Shown here: positions 34,970-43,856 of the stretch, in pieces | Numbering within the stretch: position 1 is the stretch's first letter | Layout of the letters: each line of letters starts with the position of its first letter | Assembly: GCA_017546785.1 (NCBI GenBank) | Contig: JAFYRW010000001.1 | Span: 1-50,820, forward strand | Source: Bacteroidaceae bacterium | Lineage (GTDB): Bacteria > Bacteroidota > Bacteroidia > Bacteroidales > Bacteroidaceae | DNA: 50,820 bases | Direction: 5' to 3' | Translations under genes and position numbers: made by a program | Notes under the pieces: model-generated | The model's database searches: none | What the model saw: only the letters and a program-made list of their open reading frames with translations | What the model was told of the DNA's origin: nothing

Positions 34970-36367
34970 ATGAAAAAAATTTCAATTTTACTTTTATCGA
35001 TTCTGTCGATACTTACATTTACAAGATGTGATGATGAAACAGCGACTATTGGCGGTAGCATTGTATCGAGCAACGACACAATCACCTACAATGTAAAGAC
35101 ATTGTACGCAAAGAGTCGCTCAATTTTGGCCGATGATTCAATTTTGGCAAACACCAACAGAGTTTATCTGGGACGTTTCACCGACCCGGAGACAAACACT
35201 GTATTTACATCCGATTTTATTGCACAGTTCAACTGCGTCGAGAACTACGGCTTCCCCAACCAAGGAATTGTTGGCGACAGTGCTGTCAGCATAGAGCTCA
35301 AGCTATTCTTCAACAGCTATTTTGGCGACTCCCTCAACACAATGAAGTGCGAGGTTTATGAACTCGACAGAACACTAGAAGAGGGCAAGCCCTACTACAC
35401 CAATATCGACCCCACAGAATTCGTAGACGAGGGAAACACCCCTATTGCATCAAAATCATATTGCGCAATAGATTACACCGTCCCCGACTCTATCTATCTC
35501 GACGAGAACTATACCCGCAGTATCACAATAAAGCTGCCACAGGAGCTCGGCAACCGCTTCGTAAATAAATATTTCGAGATTGGCGAGAATGGCGACTCTA
35601 TAGGAAAAAGCTATTTTGCAAACTCTGAGGAGTTTATAAACAATGTATTCAAAGGAGTTTATGTAAAGACCACACAAGGCGACGGAACAGTAATGTATAT
35701 TACAATGGCGCGTCTGAACGTAACATTCGACTACCTTGTTAAAAACGGGAAATCAGACTCTATAGTAAGAGGAATATCAACATTCTCTTCGACAAGCGAG
35801 GTACTACAGGTGAACAAATTCAAGAACGACAATCTTAAGGATTATATCACCAACAACAACGATTGCAGCTATCTGCGTACACCCGCAGGAGTATTTACCG
35901 AGATTGAGCTCCCCATACTTGACATTACAGCCGACGGCGACACCCTTAATTCGGTAGATATTACCTTCACACGCTACAACGAGAAGACCGACAAGCTATT
36001 CGACTACACACCGCCTACCAATCTTTTGATGGTGCGCAAGAGCGAAATGCACAAGTTCTTCTTCTACAACAAGATTAACGACAATATTACATCGTACGTT
36101 GCAAAATTCGACACATATACCAACGAGTATAAGTTCAACAACATCTCGCTCCTCGTGAATTATTGCAAGAACGAGTATGAGAAAGGCACGACAAACAACC
36201 CCGACTGGAACAAGATTGTTCTTATTCCCGTAAACATAACAACCGACAGTTACGGAAACACCGTTGCAATTTCTCACGACCTTAGTATGACAAGCGCAAG
36301 ATTACGCGGAGGAGAGAAAAACAGTATTCCTATAAAGATTATCACAAGCAAGTTCAACGACGAATAG
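34970..36367 (+). CDS. DUF4270 surface lipoprotein
   Basis: 465 residues. Lipoprotein signal ending LTFTRC (C20) followed by DDETA, which fits the acidic Bacteroidetes export signal for outer-leaflet lipoproteins. The body is beta-rich with the DUF4270 pattern (TVFTSDFIAQFN, VDSVDIT-like strands, SLLVNYCKNEYE) and no catalytic motif. It directly follows the GT5-like gene and precedes a terminator. DUF4270 proteins are widespread in Bacteroidetes but have no established role. Confidence 0.82.
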   Translation: MKKISILLLSILSILTFTRCDDETATIGGSIVSSNDTITYNVKTLYAKSRSILADDSILANTNRVYLGRFTDPETNTVFTSDFIAQFNCVENYGFPNQGIVGDSAVSIELKLFFNSYFGDSLNTMKCEVYELDRTLEEGKPYYTNIDPTEFVDEGNTPIASKSYCAIDYTVPDSIYLDENYTRSITIKLPQELGNRFVNKYFEIGENGDSIGKSYFANSEEFINNVFKGVYVKTTQGDGTVMYITMARLNVTFDYLVKNGKSDSIVRGISTFSSTSEVLQVNKFKNDNLKDYITNNNDCSYLRTPAGVFTEIELPILDITADGDTLNSVDITFTRYNEKTDKLFDYTPPTNLLMVRKSEMHKFFFYNKINDNITSYVAKFDTYTNEYKFNNISLLVNYCKNEYEKGTTNNPDWNKIVLIPVNITTDSYGNTVAISHDLSMTSARLRGGEKNSIPIKIITSKFNDE

Positions 36368-36371
36368 CACA

Positions 36372-36402
36372 AAAATAGCCCCAAAGAATGGGGCTATTTT
36401 TG
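36372..36402 (+). terminator. Terminator after the DUF4270 gene
   Basis: Inverted repeat AAAATAGCCCC with GGGGCTATTTT (seven-base loop) a few bases past the stop, ending in T5. Confidence 0.9.
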
Positions 36403-36454
36403 TATCGGGAAAATACTTTTATCGTTCCGAAAAAGTATTTTTTAAAAATTCGAT

Positions 36455-36462
36455 TAACTTTG
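36455..36462 (+). promoter_or_regulatory. -7 box of the ubiE-menA operon
   Basis: TAACTTTG, exact TAnnTTTG match 37 bases before the ubiE start. No -33 TTTG at the expected distance. Confidence 0.5.
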
Positions 36463-36498
36463 TGCAACAACACAAGAACTAAAAAACAACATAACATT

Positions 36499-37200
36499 AT
36501 GGCTAAGAAAGAAGGAATAAGAACACTATTCGACAATATAGCGACAGACTACGACAAATTGAACCACATTCTCTCTATGAACATCGACAAAGGATGGCGC
36601 AAAAAAGCAGTAAGGGAGATTGTAGACACCGACGAAGAATTGGAGATTCTCGACGTTGCCTGCGGAACCGGAGACTTTACCATTGAGATTGCCCAGAAAG
36701 CAGCTCCCGGAAGCCGAATCATCGGAATAGACCTATCGGAAGGAATGATGAAGATTGGACGCCAAAAGATTAAGGCTGCAGGAGTAGAAGCCATAATGGT
36801 TCAGGGCGATTGCGAGCAGCTACCCTATAAGGAGAACACATTCCACAGAATATCTGTGGGATTCGGAGTGCGTAATTTCGAGAATCTCGAGATTGGCCTC
36901 AAAGAGATGTTCCGCGTACTTAGAAGGAATGGCAAATTGATTATCATAGAGCTATCCATACCATCAAACTCCTTTATACGCTGGTGCTACAAGCTCTATT
37001 TTATGAAGATACTACCTACCGTCGGCGGTTGGGTGTCGGGCAACAGAGGGGCATACGAATATCTCCCCGCATCGGTACTACGATTCCCGGCTCCCGAGAA
37101 ATTCATTGCAATAATGCAGGAGGCCGGGTTCGAGAATGTACGCCACCATAGTATGACCTTTGGCATTTGCCGAATGTATATTGGCATAAAATTAAAATAA
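36499..37200 (+). CDS. ubiE: Demethylmenaquinone methyltransferase
   Basis: 233 residues from 36499; a start at 36388 lies upstream of the promoter and was rejected. SAM-dependent methyltransferase motifs: LFDNIATDYDKLNHILSMNIDKGW (family signature, split here: LFDNIATDYDKLNH, then ILSMNIDKGWR), LDVACGTGDFTIE (about 53-65) and GDCEQLPYKENTF. Methylates demethylmenaquinone; in Bacteroidales, which use menaquinone only, this is MenG/UbiE. Followed 16 bases later by menA. Confidence 0.92.
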   Translation: MAKKEGIRTLFDNIATDYDKLNHILSMNIDKGWRKKAVREIVDTDEELEILDVACGTGDFTIEIAQKAAPGSRIIGIDLSEGMMKIGRQKIKAAGVEAIMVQGDCEQLPYKENTFHRISVGFGVRNFENLEIGLKEMFRVLRRNGKLIIIELSIPSNSFIRWCYKLYFMKILPTVGGWVSGNRGAYEYLPASVLRFPAPEKFIAIMQEAGFENVRHHSMTFGICRMYIGIKLK

Positions 37201-37216
37201 GAAGATTGATACGATA

Positions 37217-38101
37217 ATGCAAAAATGGATTGAGGCCATACGAGTAAGGACACTGCCGGTAAGCATTTCGGGAGTAGTCGCAGGAGTAGCCTGCGCCATT
37301 ATTCAAGGAGAATTCTCTTTGATTCCTGCATTGCAATGCCTGTTGTTCGCCACGCTCGCGCAGATAGCATCTAATTTCGGTAACGAATATTACGACTACA
37401 AAAAGGGAGTAGACCACAAAGGACGCGAAGGGTTCCGCCGAGGAGTCACCGAGGGAGACATTACCCCTCAAACTATGAGATACGCCACATTCGGAGCATT
37501 ATCGGCTGCAGCAGCCGTCGGATGCACGATGCTCCTCTACGGCAGTTGGTGGCTTATACCCGTCGGCATCTGTATTGCGCTGTTTGCCCTTGCATATAGC
37601 GCAGGCCCCTACCCTCTCTCGCACTATGGCTTAGGCGATATTGCAGTGGTCATATTCTTTGGCATAGTACCCGTAACATTCACCTGCTATCTGCAGCAGG
37701 GTTCTTGGGAAGGGCTGTATATTTCCCTTCCAATATCAGTGAGCATCGGCTTAATGTCCGCTAATGTGCTTATAGTAAACAACTACCGCGATTATGAGAG
37801 CGACAAGGCCGTAAACAAAAGAACCACCGTTGTACTATTCGGACGCAAAGCAATGGGGCTGTGCTATCTTCTTTCGGGAATTATTGCAATGGCAATTATA
37901 TTGCCCCTGTTGTACAGCCTTTCACCATACTCCTCAATAATCCCCGCAATTTACATTATACTACACATTATTAGCTGGAGAAAGCTTGTAACAAGAAGCG
38001 GCAAGGCCCTTAATCCTATTTTAGGAGAGACGGCAAAGAATCTTTTCATTTTCACGATACTGCTCCTTTTATGGGCATATTTTTTTAAAGAACAACTATG
38101 A
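37217..38101 (+). CDS. menA: 1,4-dihydroxy-2-naphthoate polyprenyltransferase
   Basis: 294 residues, about eight membrane helices. Asp-rich prenyl diphosphate motifs of the UbiA family: NEYYDYKKGVD (about 55-65) and NNYRDYESDK (about 190-199). Attaches the polyprenyl tail to DHNA in the inner membrane to give demethylmenaquinone, the substrate of the neighbouring UbiE. The stop codon overlaps the start of the transporter gene (ATGA). Confidence 0.93.
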   Translation: MQKWIEAIRVRTLPVSISGVVAGVACAIIQGEFSLIPALQCLLFATLAQIASNFGNEYYDYKKGVDHKGREGFRRGVTEGDITPQTMRYATFGALSAAAAVGCTMLLYGSWWLIPVGICIALFALAYSAGPYPLSHYGLGDIAVVIFFGIVPVTFTCYLQQGSWEGLYISLPISVSIGLMSANVLIVNNYRDYESDKAVNKRTTVVLFGRKAMGLCYLLSGIIAMAIILPLLYSLSPYSSIIPAIYIILHIISWRKLVTRSGKALNPILGETAKNLFIFTILLLLWAYFFKEQL

Positions 38102-38952
38102 ATTCTATTTGGATTGTAATACCCGTACTTTTGGTATTGATGTTCCTCTTAGGAACCGACCTTGACAAAAAAGCATTTACAAATGTAGCAAAAAGTCCTA
38201 AAGCCGTAATTGCCGGAACAATAGGACAAATTATACTATTGCCCCTTATTGCCTTTGGAATAGCTTGGGCACTAAAACTGCCCCCAGTATACTTTATAGG
38301 ATTGGTGCTTGTAGCCTGCTGTCCCGGCGGCAGCTCCTCCAATGTATTCTCTATGCTGGCAAAAGGAGACGTTGCGCTGTCGGTAACACTAACAGCCATA
38401 AGCAGCATTGTAACGCTCATCACCCTGCCATTCATTATGAGCGGAGTTGCTGAATTTGTTTCACTGCAGAACAATGTAGAGGTTGTATTGCCCGTAGGAA
38501 AGCTTCTTGTACAGAATATAGTACTATTGTTCGCCCCTATGTTGGTTGGTATTATGCTGCGCCATTTTAGGCCCGAGGCTGCAAGAAAGGTAAACAGAAT
38601 TTTAGGTAAATGCGCCTTTCCCGCACTGATGCTGTTGGCCGGAGTATTCTTTCTGCAATACACAAAAGAGATTATGGAGAATTTCAGAATTCTGGGAGTA
38701 GCAGCAAGCGCATTGATACTCGCAGCAATGCTATGCAGCTCTCTCTTGTCGCGGGCAGGCCGATTCACCGCAGGCGTACGACGCACCATTGTCATCGAGG
38801 TTGGAATGCAGAATGCCGCGCAAGCAATTGCCATAGCCTCATCACCGCTTATTTTCAACAGCGGCGAAATGGCAATCCCTGCCATAATCTACGCATTGCT
38901 TATGAATGTAATACTGCTCCTATATGTAGCCTTTATACGCAAAAAAGGATAA
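38098..38952 (+). CDS. BASS-family Na+-dependent transporter
   Basis: 284 residues with about nine hydrophobic helices. Family motifs: CCPGGSSSNVFSMLAKGD (about 79-96) and EVGMQNAAQAIAIA (about 237-250), both expected to line the Na+ sites of the bile acid:sodium symporter fold. Bacterial members carry bile acids, ketopantoate, pyruvate-like acids or unknown anions, so the substrate cannot be set here. Four-base overlap with menA means translational coupling. The panC/panD genes 4 kb away raise the idea of ketopantoate, but this is not evidence. Confidence 0.82.
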   Translation: MNSIWIVIPVLLVLMFLLGTDLDKKAFTNVAKSPKAVIAGTIGQIILLPLIAFGIAWALKLPPVYFIGLVLVACCPGGSSSNVFSMLAKGDVALSVTLTAISSIVTLITLPFIMSGVAEFVSLQNNVEVVLPVGKLLVQNIVLLFAPMLVGIMLRHFRPEAARKVNRILGKCAFPALMLLAGVFFLQYTKEIMENFRILGVAASALILAAMLCSSLLSRAGRFTAGVRRTIVIEVGMQNAAQAIAIASSPLIFNSGEMAIPAIIYALLMNVILLLYVAFIRKKG

Positions 38953-38988
38953 TCATTATAGCGCTCCGACTGCTATTCATCAAACACA

Positions 38989-39016
38989 AAAAGGGCAACC
39001 GTTCGGTTGCCCTTTT
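38989..39016. terminator. Bidirectional terminator, BASS transporter / GH57
   Basis: Inverted repeat AAAAGGGCAACC with GGTTGCCCTTTT (loop GTTC) between two convergent genes, T/A-runs at both ends. Confidence 0.9.
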
Positions 39017-39036
39017 CTATAGTAATATACTATTTA

Positions 39037-40356
39037 TTACTCTTTTGTTGCGGCCTTTTTGCGGGGCTTTGCAGCCTTTGCCTTAAGAGCCTCAAGCTCT
39101 GCAGTAAGCTGAATAATCTCAACCTCCTGATTGTCAATTACCTGCTGCAATGCGCTCAACTCCTCGTTGTCGATATCATCGGGATACTGGGCACGTACAC
39201 GAGCCATAAAGTCGCCGAGGATATTCATATAGTTTGTAAACGCATCGTAGGGAGACTCGTAGATGCAACGCTCGGGGATAATACCATTCTGCTTTGTAGT
39301 CATAAAGCGGAAGTTCTCTGCTGCCTGCAGATAATCCCAATCCTGCTGCAATTTCTTGTCATCCGACAGAGCAACGCGCTCAGCAACGCTATACAATTTA
39401 TTGAAAGCCTCACGCTGCAAAGAGTTACCCAACCAAGATGTTGTATCGCGCTCCTCGTCCATCCAAGATGTAGGATATGGAACCTCGAGAGGACCTACCG
39501 ACTTGAACTTCTCAACAATATCCGAAGGAGTAGAGAATGTAATTCCACGCTCTTTAGCGAGTGCGGGGATAGCCTTCATAAACTCGAGGATATTTGAAGA
39601 GAGAGGCTGTGCCATACCAAGAGCCGAAAGGTTCATAAAGATATTCACGACCTGCTCTTCACGGGGAAGCTCAGCAATCCAATCTACGTAAGTCTCGGCA
39701 AAGAGAGGATACTCGCTCCACGCAGGGTTAGAGAATCTCAATGAGATATCATCAGAAAGCTTGTAGTCGCGGAGCAACAATTTAAGACCCGATGCATTTG
39801 CGCAGTTATACACAAAGTGAGGACTCTTCCAAGCAAGGATATGCTTAGCACCCTCAGCAAGCATACCCTTAAATCCCATAGAAGCTGCCATCTCGCCAAT
39901 CTCGTCAGAGTAGATGAGACCAGAGTTACGGAGCACCTTAGGCTGTTTGCCGAACAACTCCTTAACCTTACGCTTCATACGCTCTACCTCCTCCTTGAAA
40001 GCAACGGGAGATACCAACGATGAAAGACCGTGTGAATAAGGCTCGCAAAGGAACTCACAGCAACCGGTCTTAGCAAGTTCTTTAAGAAGTTCAATTACCT
40101 GAGGAGCATACAGCTCGAGCATCTCCAATCCAACACCCGATGCAGAGAGAGCAACCTTAAAGTCGCCATTGTTCTCCTTAATCATATCGAGGAGAGTAGT
40201 CAAAGCAGGGATGTATGAATTCTCGGCAATCTCTGCTACTGCGCTTGCATTAGCATAGTCATCATAATAGTAGTGGTCGCTACCTATATCGAAGAAACGA
40301 TAACGTTTCAACTGTCTGAGCTGATGAATCTCGAAATAGAAACAAATTGTTTTCAT
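39037..40356 (-). CDS. GH57 alpha-amylase-like enzyme with a basic C-terminal tail
   Basis: 439 residues. GH57 (alpha/beta)7-type features: ICFYFEIHQLRQLKRY at the N-terminus, ALSASGVGLEMLE, CEFLCEPYSHGLSSL (about 98-112), LRNSGLIYSDEIGEM (near 145). Acts on alpha-glucans. After the domain (about 390-425) comes a coiled-coil segment (ELSALQQVIDNQEVEIIQL) and then a lysine/alanine tail KAKAAKPRKKAATKE. Last gene of the operon with the GT4 synthase and debranching enzyme, 20 bases after the GT4 gene. Cytoplasmic (no signal). Confidence 0.85.
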   Translation of the reverse strand: MKTICFYFEIHQLRQLKRYRFFDIGSDHYYYDDYANASAVAEIAENSYIPALTTLLDMIKENNGDFKVALSASGVGLEMLELYAPQVIELLKELAKTGCCEFLCEPYSHGLSSLVSPVAFKEEVERMKRKVKELFGKQPKVLRNSGLIYSDEIGEMAASMGFKGMLAEGAKHILAWKSPHFVYNCANASGLKLLLRDYKLSDDISLRFSNPAWSEYPLFAETYVDWIAELPREEQVVNIFMNLSALGMAQPLSSNILEFMKAIPALAKERGITFSTPSDIVEKFKSVGPLEVPYPTSWMDEERDTTSWLGNSLQREAFNKLYSVAERVALSDDKKLQQDWDYLQAAENFRFMTTKQNGIIPERCIYESPYDAFTNYMNILGDFMARVRAQYPDDIDNEELSALQQVIDNQEVEIIQLTAELEALKAKAAKPRKKAATKE

Positions 40357-40376
40357 ATATTATTCTGTTTTATTTT

Positions 40377-41639
40377 TTACTGTGCCATTACTTCTTCATA
40401 CAATCTACGCAACTTGAGAGCTACATTTTCCCAAGTAATATTGTCTACCTCTCGACGTCCCTCAACCTTAAGGTATTCATAGAGAGAGTCGTTGTTACAG
40501 ATGGCGTAAATGGCATCCGCCATTGCATTTATATCCCAATAGTCAGTCTTAATACATTTGTCGAGAATCTCGGCACAACCCGACTGCTTGGATATAATTG
40601 TAGGAACATCGCACTGCATTGCCTCGAGCGGAGAAATACCGAAGGGCTCACTAACCGAAGGCATTATATACACGTCGCTGGCCTTGAGACACTCATAAAC
40701 CTGACGACCGCGCATAAATCCGGGGAAGTGGAAACGGTCGGCGATACCGCGCTGCGCAACCAACTTAATCATATCGTTCATCATATCACCGCTACCGGCC
40801 ATACAGAAACGGATATTCTTTGTCTTTTTAAGAACCTGCGCTGCAGCCTCGACAAAATACTCGGGACCCTTCTGCATTGTGATACGTCCGAGGAAAGTAA
40901 CCACCTTTTCTCCAGGTATTTTCTTAGGCTCAATAGCCATAATATCATCCGACAGCGGAGTAACGGCATTGTGCAATGTTGTCACCTTGCGGGGATCCTG
41001 ATGATATTTGTCAATTACAGTACGGCGTGTAAGCTCACTAACACAGAAAATGTGGTCAGCGTGATCCATACCATTCTTCTCAATTGAATAAACGGTAGGG
41101 TTCACATTACCGCGGCTACGGTCAAAGTCGGTAGCGTGTACGTGAATAACAAGCTTTTTACCCGACACCTGCTTTGCGTGAATGCCGGCAGGATAGGTGA
41201 GCCAGTCGTGAGAGTGGATAATATCGAATTCCTCGGTACGAGCCACTACACCTGCAATAATAGAATAATTGTTTATCTCTTCGTGAAGATTATCGGGATA
41301 ACCACCGGCAAATTCCATACAACCGAGGTCGTTGGTATTCATATAGCTAAAATCGCCGTATATGTGGTCTCTGTAACGATAATATTCCTCGGGACGAATA
41401 ATAGAACCTACGCGAGACTCCAGATAGTTGGAATCTACATCTTTCCAAACAATAGGAACACTATTCATTCCGACAATTCTAAGGAAGCTGTTATCTTCGT
41501 CACCGTAAGGTTTGGGGATACAGAATTTTATCTCCACATCACCCTGGGGCACAAAGCCCTTAGTGAGTCCGTAACTCGCCGTTCCGAGACCTCCGGAAAT
41601 ATGCGGGGGAAACTCCCAACCAAACATTAGTACTTTCAT
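40377..41639 (-). CDS. Family 4 glycosyltransferase, probable glycogen/alpha-glucan synthase
   Basis: 420 residues. GT-B fold, N-terminal MFGWEFPPHISGGLGTASYGLTKGF (split: MFGWEFPPHISGG, then LGTASYGLTKGF), DIIHSHDWLTYPAG (about 155-168); C-terminal KVVTFLGRITMQKGPEYF (about 245-262) and MPSVSEPFGISPLEAMQC (about 325-342) with the donor-binding Glu. In Bacteroides such proteins sit in this operon and are called glycogen synthase. No ADP-glucose pyrophosphorylase is in the window, so the donor may be UDP-glucose or supplied elsewhere. Between the debranching and GH57 genes. Confidence 0.82.
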   Translation of the reverse strand: MKVLMFGWEFPPHISGGLGTASYGLTKGFVPQGDVEIKFCIPKPYGDEDNSFLRIVGMNSVPIVWKDVDSNYLESRVGSIIRPEEYYRYRDHIYGDFSYMNTNDLGCMEFAGGYPDNLHEEINNYSIIAGVVARTEEFDIIHSHDWLTYPAGIHAKQVSGKKLVIHVHATDFDRSRGNVNPTVYSIEKNGMDHADHIFCVSELTRRTVIDKYHQDPRKVTTLHNAVTPLSDDIMAIEPKKIPGEKVVTFLGRITMQKGPEYFVEAAAQVLKKTKNIRFCMAGSGDMMNDMIKLVAQRGIADRFHFPGFMRGRQVYECLKASDVYIMPSVSEPFGISPLEAMQCDVPTIISKQSGCAEILDKCIKTDYWDINAMADAIYAICNNDSLYEYLKVEGRREVDNITWENVALKLRRLYEEVMAQ

Positions 41640-41682
41640 ACGATTGTTATTTTTTGTTTCTTGGTACTAAGAGATTACTCCC

Positions 41683-43638
41683 TTAAGCCTCCAATTTTTG
41701 TTCATACTGTTTGAGAATGTGGCTTGTACGAATAATCGCAGCTACGTTCATAGCAAAGGCAACGGCTCCGCGACCTTTGAAAGGCGGGTTACCATCGAAT
41801 ACCTCGGGGAACGAACCTACGCAGTGCTGTACAATCTCGTCCTCGTATCCAATCATCTGTCTCTCGACAAAAGAGAGACCGCTGGTCTTATACAATTTAA
41901 GGTAAGCCTCGTAGTAGAAACCACCCAACCAAGGCCAAGCTGTTCCCTGATGATAAGCATAATCACGCTGAATCTGCGGACCAACGTAGTTAGGATTGTA
42001 ACCTACGCTCTTTGGAGAGAGTGAGCGCAATCCGCGCGGAGTAAGCAGCTCGCGTGTAACAATATCGAGAATCTTTTTCTTTTGCTTTGTATTGAGAGGC
42101 GAATGGTCGAGAGCAACAGCAAACACCATATTGGGACGTACGCTCCAGTCTACATAATCACCGTCTACATAATCGTAGAGGTAACCGTGCTCATTCATAA
42201 ATACGTCTACGAATGCTTTGCCGGCAACGGCAATCAAGCGAGAGTAAACATTTTCAAGTTCACTGTCACCCATTGCAACAGCAATCTCCTGAGCGAACTT
42301 AAGAGCATTGTACCAGAGAGCATTTATCTCAACCACATAACCTGTACGGGGAACTACGGGACGACCGTTTGCTGTAGAGTTCATCCAGGTAACAGCCTTG
42401 TCGCGACCGTTTGTCGAGAGCAAGCCGTTGGGCGAAAGATGCAGATTAAGATGTTTGTTGCCACGAATATAGGTCATCATCTTTGTTACAAGTTCGCCAT
42501 ATTTTGCGCAACAAGCATCCATTCCACGCTCGTTGGCATACTGCTGGATAGCCCATACAGCCCATAAGAGAACGTCGGGATGCTCCATTTCATAAATCTT
42601 GCACTCGCTGGGACGATCGGCCATAAAGTCCTCTATAGCGATAGTAGCGGTACGCATCACCTGCTCATACTCACCGGGCTTGCCCGATTCTGTGAGAGTG
42701 AGGCCGGGCAACGACACAAAGAGGTCACGCGCACGACATTTGAACCAAGGATAACCGGCAAGAATGTAAATATGTTCGCCCTGAACATTGAAGAACTGGT
42801 TACCGGCACACTCCATACAGTGCATAAAGTTGTCGCGAGGAATACGAATCTTCTCCTCGTGCTCAAAAGCAGCCTTCATTGTTCTGGTGCTGATAGGATC
42901 GATACCACCAGAGAAAACGATGCTTTCGCCAACCTTCATTTTAACCTCAAAGTAACCAGGAACAAAGAGATCCTCGTTAAAGTCGTAACCTCTCTCCAAT
43001 TCCTTTACATACTCAATACCTCTGTACCAATCGGGACGATAGACAAATTCGTTCTTCTTGTTCAGCTGCATATAGAGGTCGGGATAACCCGAATACATAC
43101 ACATACTGATACCGTTCTCTACCTCTTTGAAGCTGCGGTTAGCAATGTTATTCTCGTGAGTATACTCACGCACACTGCGGAACGCAAGGAAAGGACGCAG
43201 ACGCAATGTTACGGCTGTGTTCGCTTTCAGCAAGGTGTAACGGATAAGAATTCTGTTCTCGTGATGCACAAAGGCTTTCTCTTTTTTAAGCCAGACACCG
43301 CCAACATTGTAAATGGTTGTCGGCACACGCTCCCAGGCAAACTCGCGGATGTATTTATTGCCTCTAGGACTGAAGTTGTCGGCGTTGTACTTGTGTAATC
43401 CCAAGTTAAACTCCGCACCGTGAAGCACCACTGTCTCGTCGAGTGACGACAAGAGAACGTGATTTTCCTCATCGAGCTGCGGAATAGGCACGACCAACAA
43501 ACCGTGGTATTTACGTGTGTTACAATCGACGATTGTAGAACAATGATAAGCACCCGAACGGTTTGTTCTCAAAATTTCCTTTTGCAACGACTCCTCTAAG
43601 TTCGTCATTAGCGTTTTTTCGAATCGCAAATAACTCAT
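41683..43638 (-). CDS. Glycogen debranching enzyme (amylo-alpha-1,6-glucosidase)
   Basis: 651 residues. N-terminal GDE_N-like beta domain (about 1-260), with NRSGAYHCSTIVDCNTRKYHGLL early on, and the C-terminal (alpha/alpha)6 catalytic barrel (about 290-640) with VTWMNSTANGRPVVPRTGY, VEINALWYNAL and YHQGTAWPWLGGFYYEAYL, typical of GH133-type debranching enzymes. Hydrolyses alpha-1,6 branches of glycogen. First gene of the operon, preceded by a consensus promoter. Confidence 0.88.
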   Translation of the reverse strand: MSYLRFEKTLMTNLEESLQKEILRTNRSGAYHCSTIVDCNTRKYHGLLVVPIPQLDEENHVLLSSLDETVVLHGAEFNLGLHKYNADNFSPRGNKYIREFAWERVPTTIYNVGGVWLKKEKAFVHHENRILIRYTLLKANTAVTLRLRPFLAFRSVREYTHENNIANRSFKEVENGISMCMYSGYPDLYMQLNKKNEFVYRPDWYRGIEYVKELERGYDFNEDLFVPGYFEVKMKVGESIVFSGGIDPISTRTMKAAFEHEEKIRIPRDNFMHCMECAGNQFFNVQGEHIYILAGYPWFKCRARDLFVSLPGLTLTESGKPGEYEQVMRTATIAIEDFMADRPSECKIYEMEHPDVLLWAVWAIQQYANERGMDACCAKYGELVTKMMTYIRGNKHLNLHLSPNGLLSTNGRDKAVTWMNSTANGRPVVPRTGYVVEINALWYNALKFAQEIAVAMGDSELENVYSRLIAVAGKAFVDVFMNEHGYLYDYVDGDYVDWSVRPNMVFAVALDHSPLNTKQKKKILDIVTRELLTPRGLRSLSPKSVGYNPNYVGPQIQRDYAYHQGTAWPWLGGFYYEAYLKLYKTSGLSFVERQMIGYEDEIVQHCVGSFPEVFDGNPPFKGRGAVAFAMNVAAIIRTSHILKQYEQKLEA

Positions 43639-43681
43639 CTCGTATAATTTATATAATAAAAAATATCTTGATTACCACTTT

Positions 43682-43713
43682 CAAAAGTATGTAATTAAAA
43701 TATCAATAACAAA
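43682..43713 (-). promoter_or_regulatory. Promoter of the debranching enzyme-GT4-GH57 operon
   Basis: On the minus strand TTTG (plus-strand 43710-43713), 20 bases, then TACTTTTG (plus-strand 43682-43689): both match consensus, about 45 bases before the start. Confidence 0.75.
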
Positions 43714-43793
43714 ATAAAAACGAGTTTTTTTAAAAAAAATGTAAAAAAAGGCATTTTAATACATTTTTCACTCACAATAGTGCACTTTTTCAC

Positions 43794-43836
43794 ACAGCGT
43801 TCCCCAAAGGCTTGTATAGCCTTTGGGGAACGCTGT
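43794..43836 (-). terminator. Terminator of the miaA-DUF4476 operon
   Basis: Perfect 19-bp inverted repeat (arms 43794-43812 and 43818-43836, five-base loop) 20 bases past the DUF4476 stop. No clear U-tract. Confidence 0.8.
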
Positions 43837-43856
43837 ATATGCAAACAAGCAACAGA

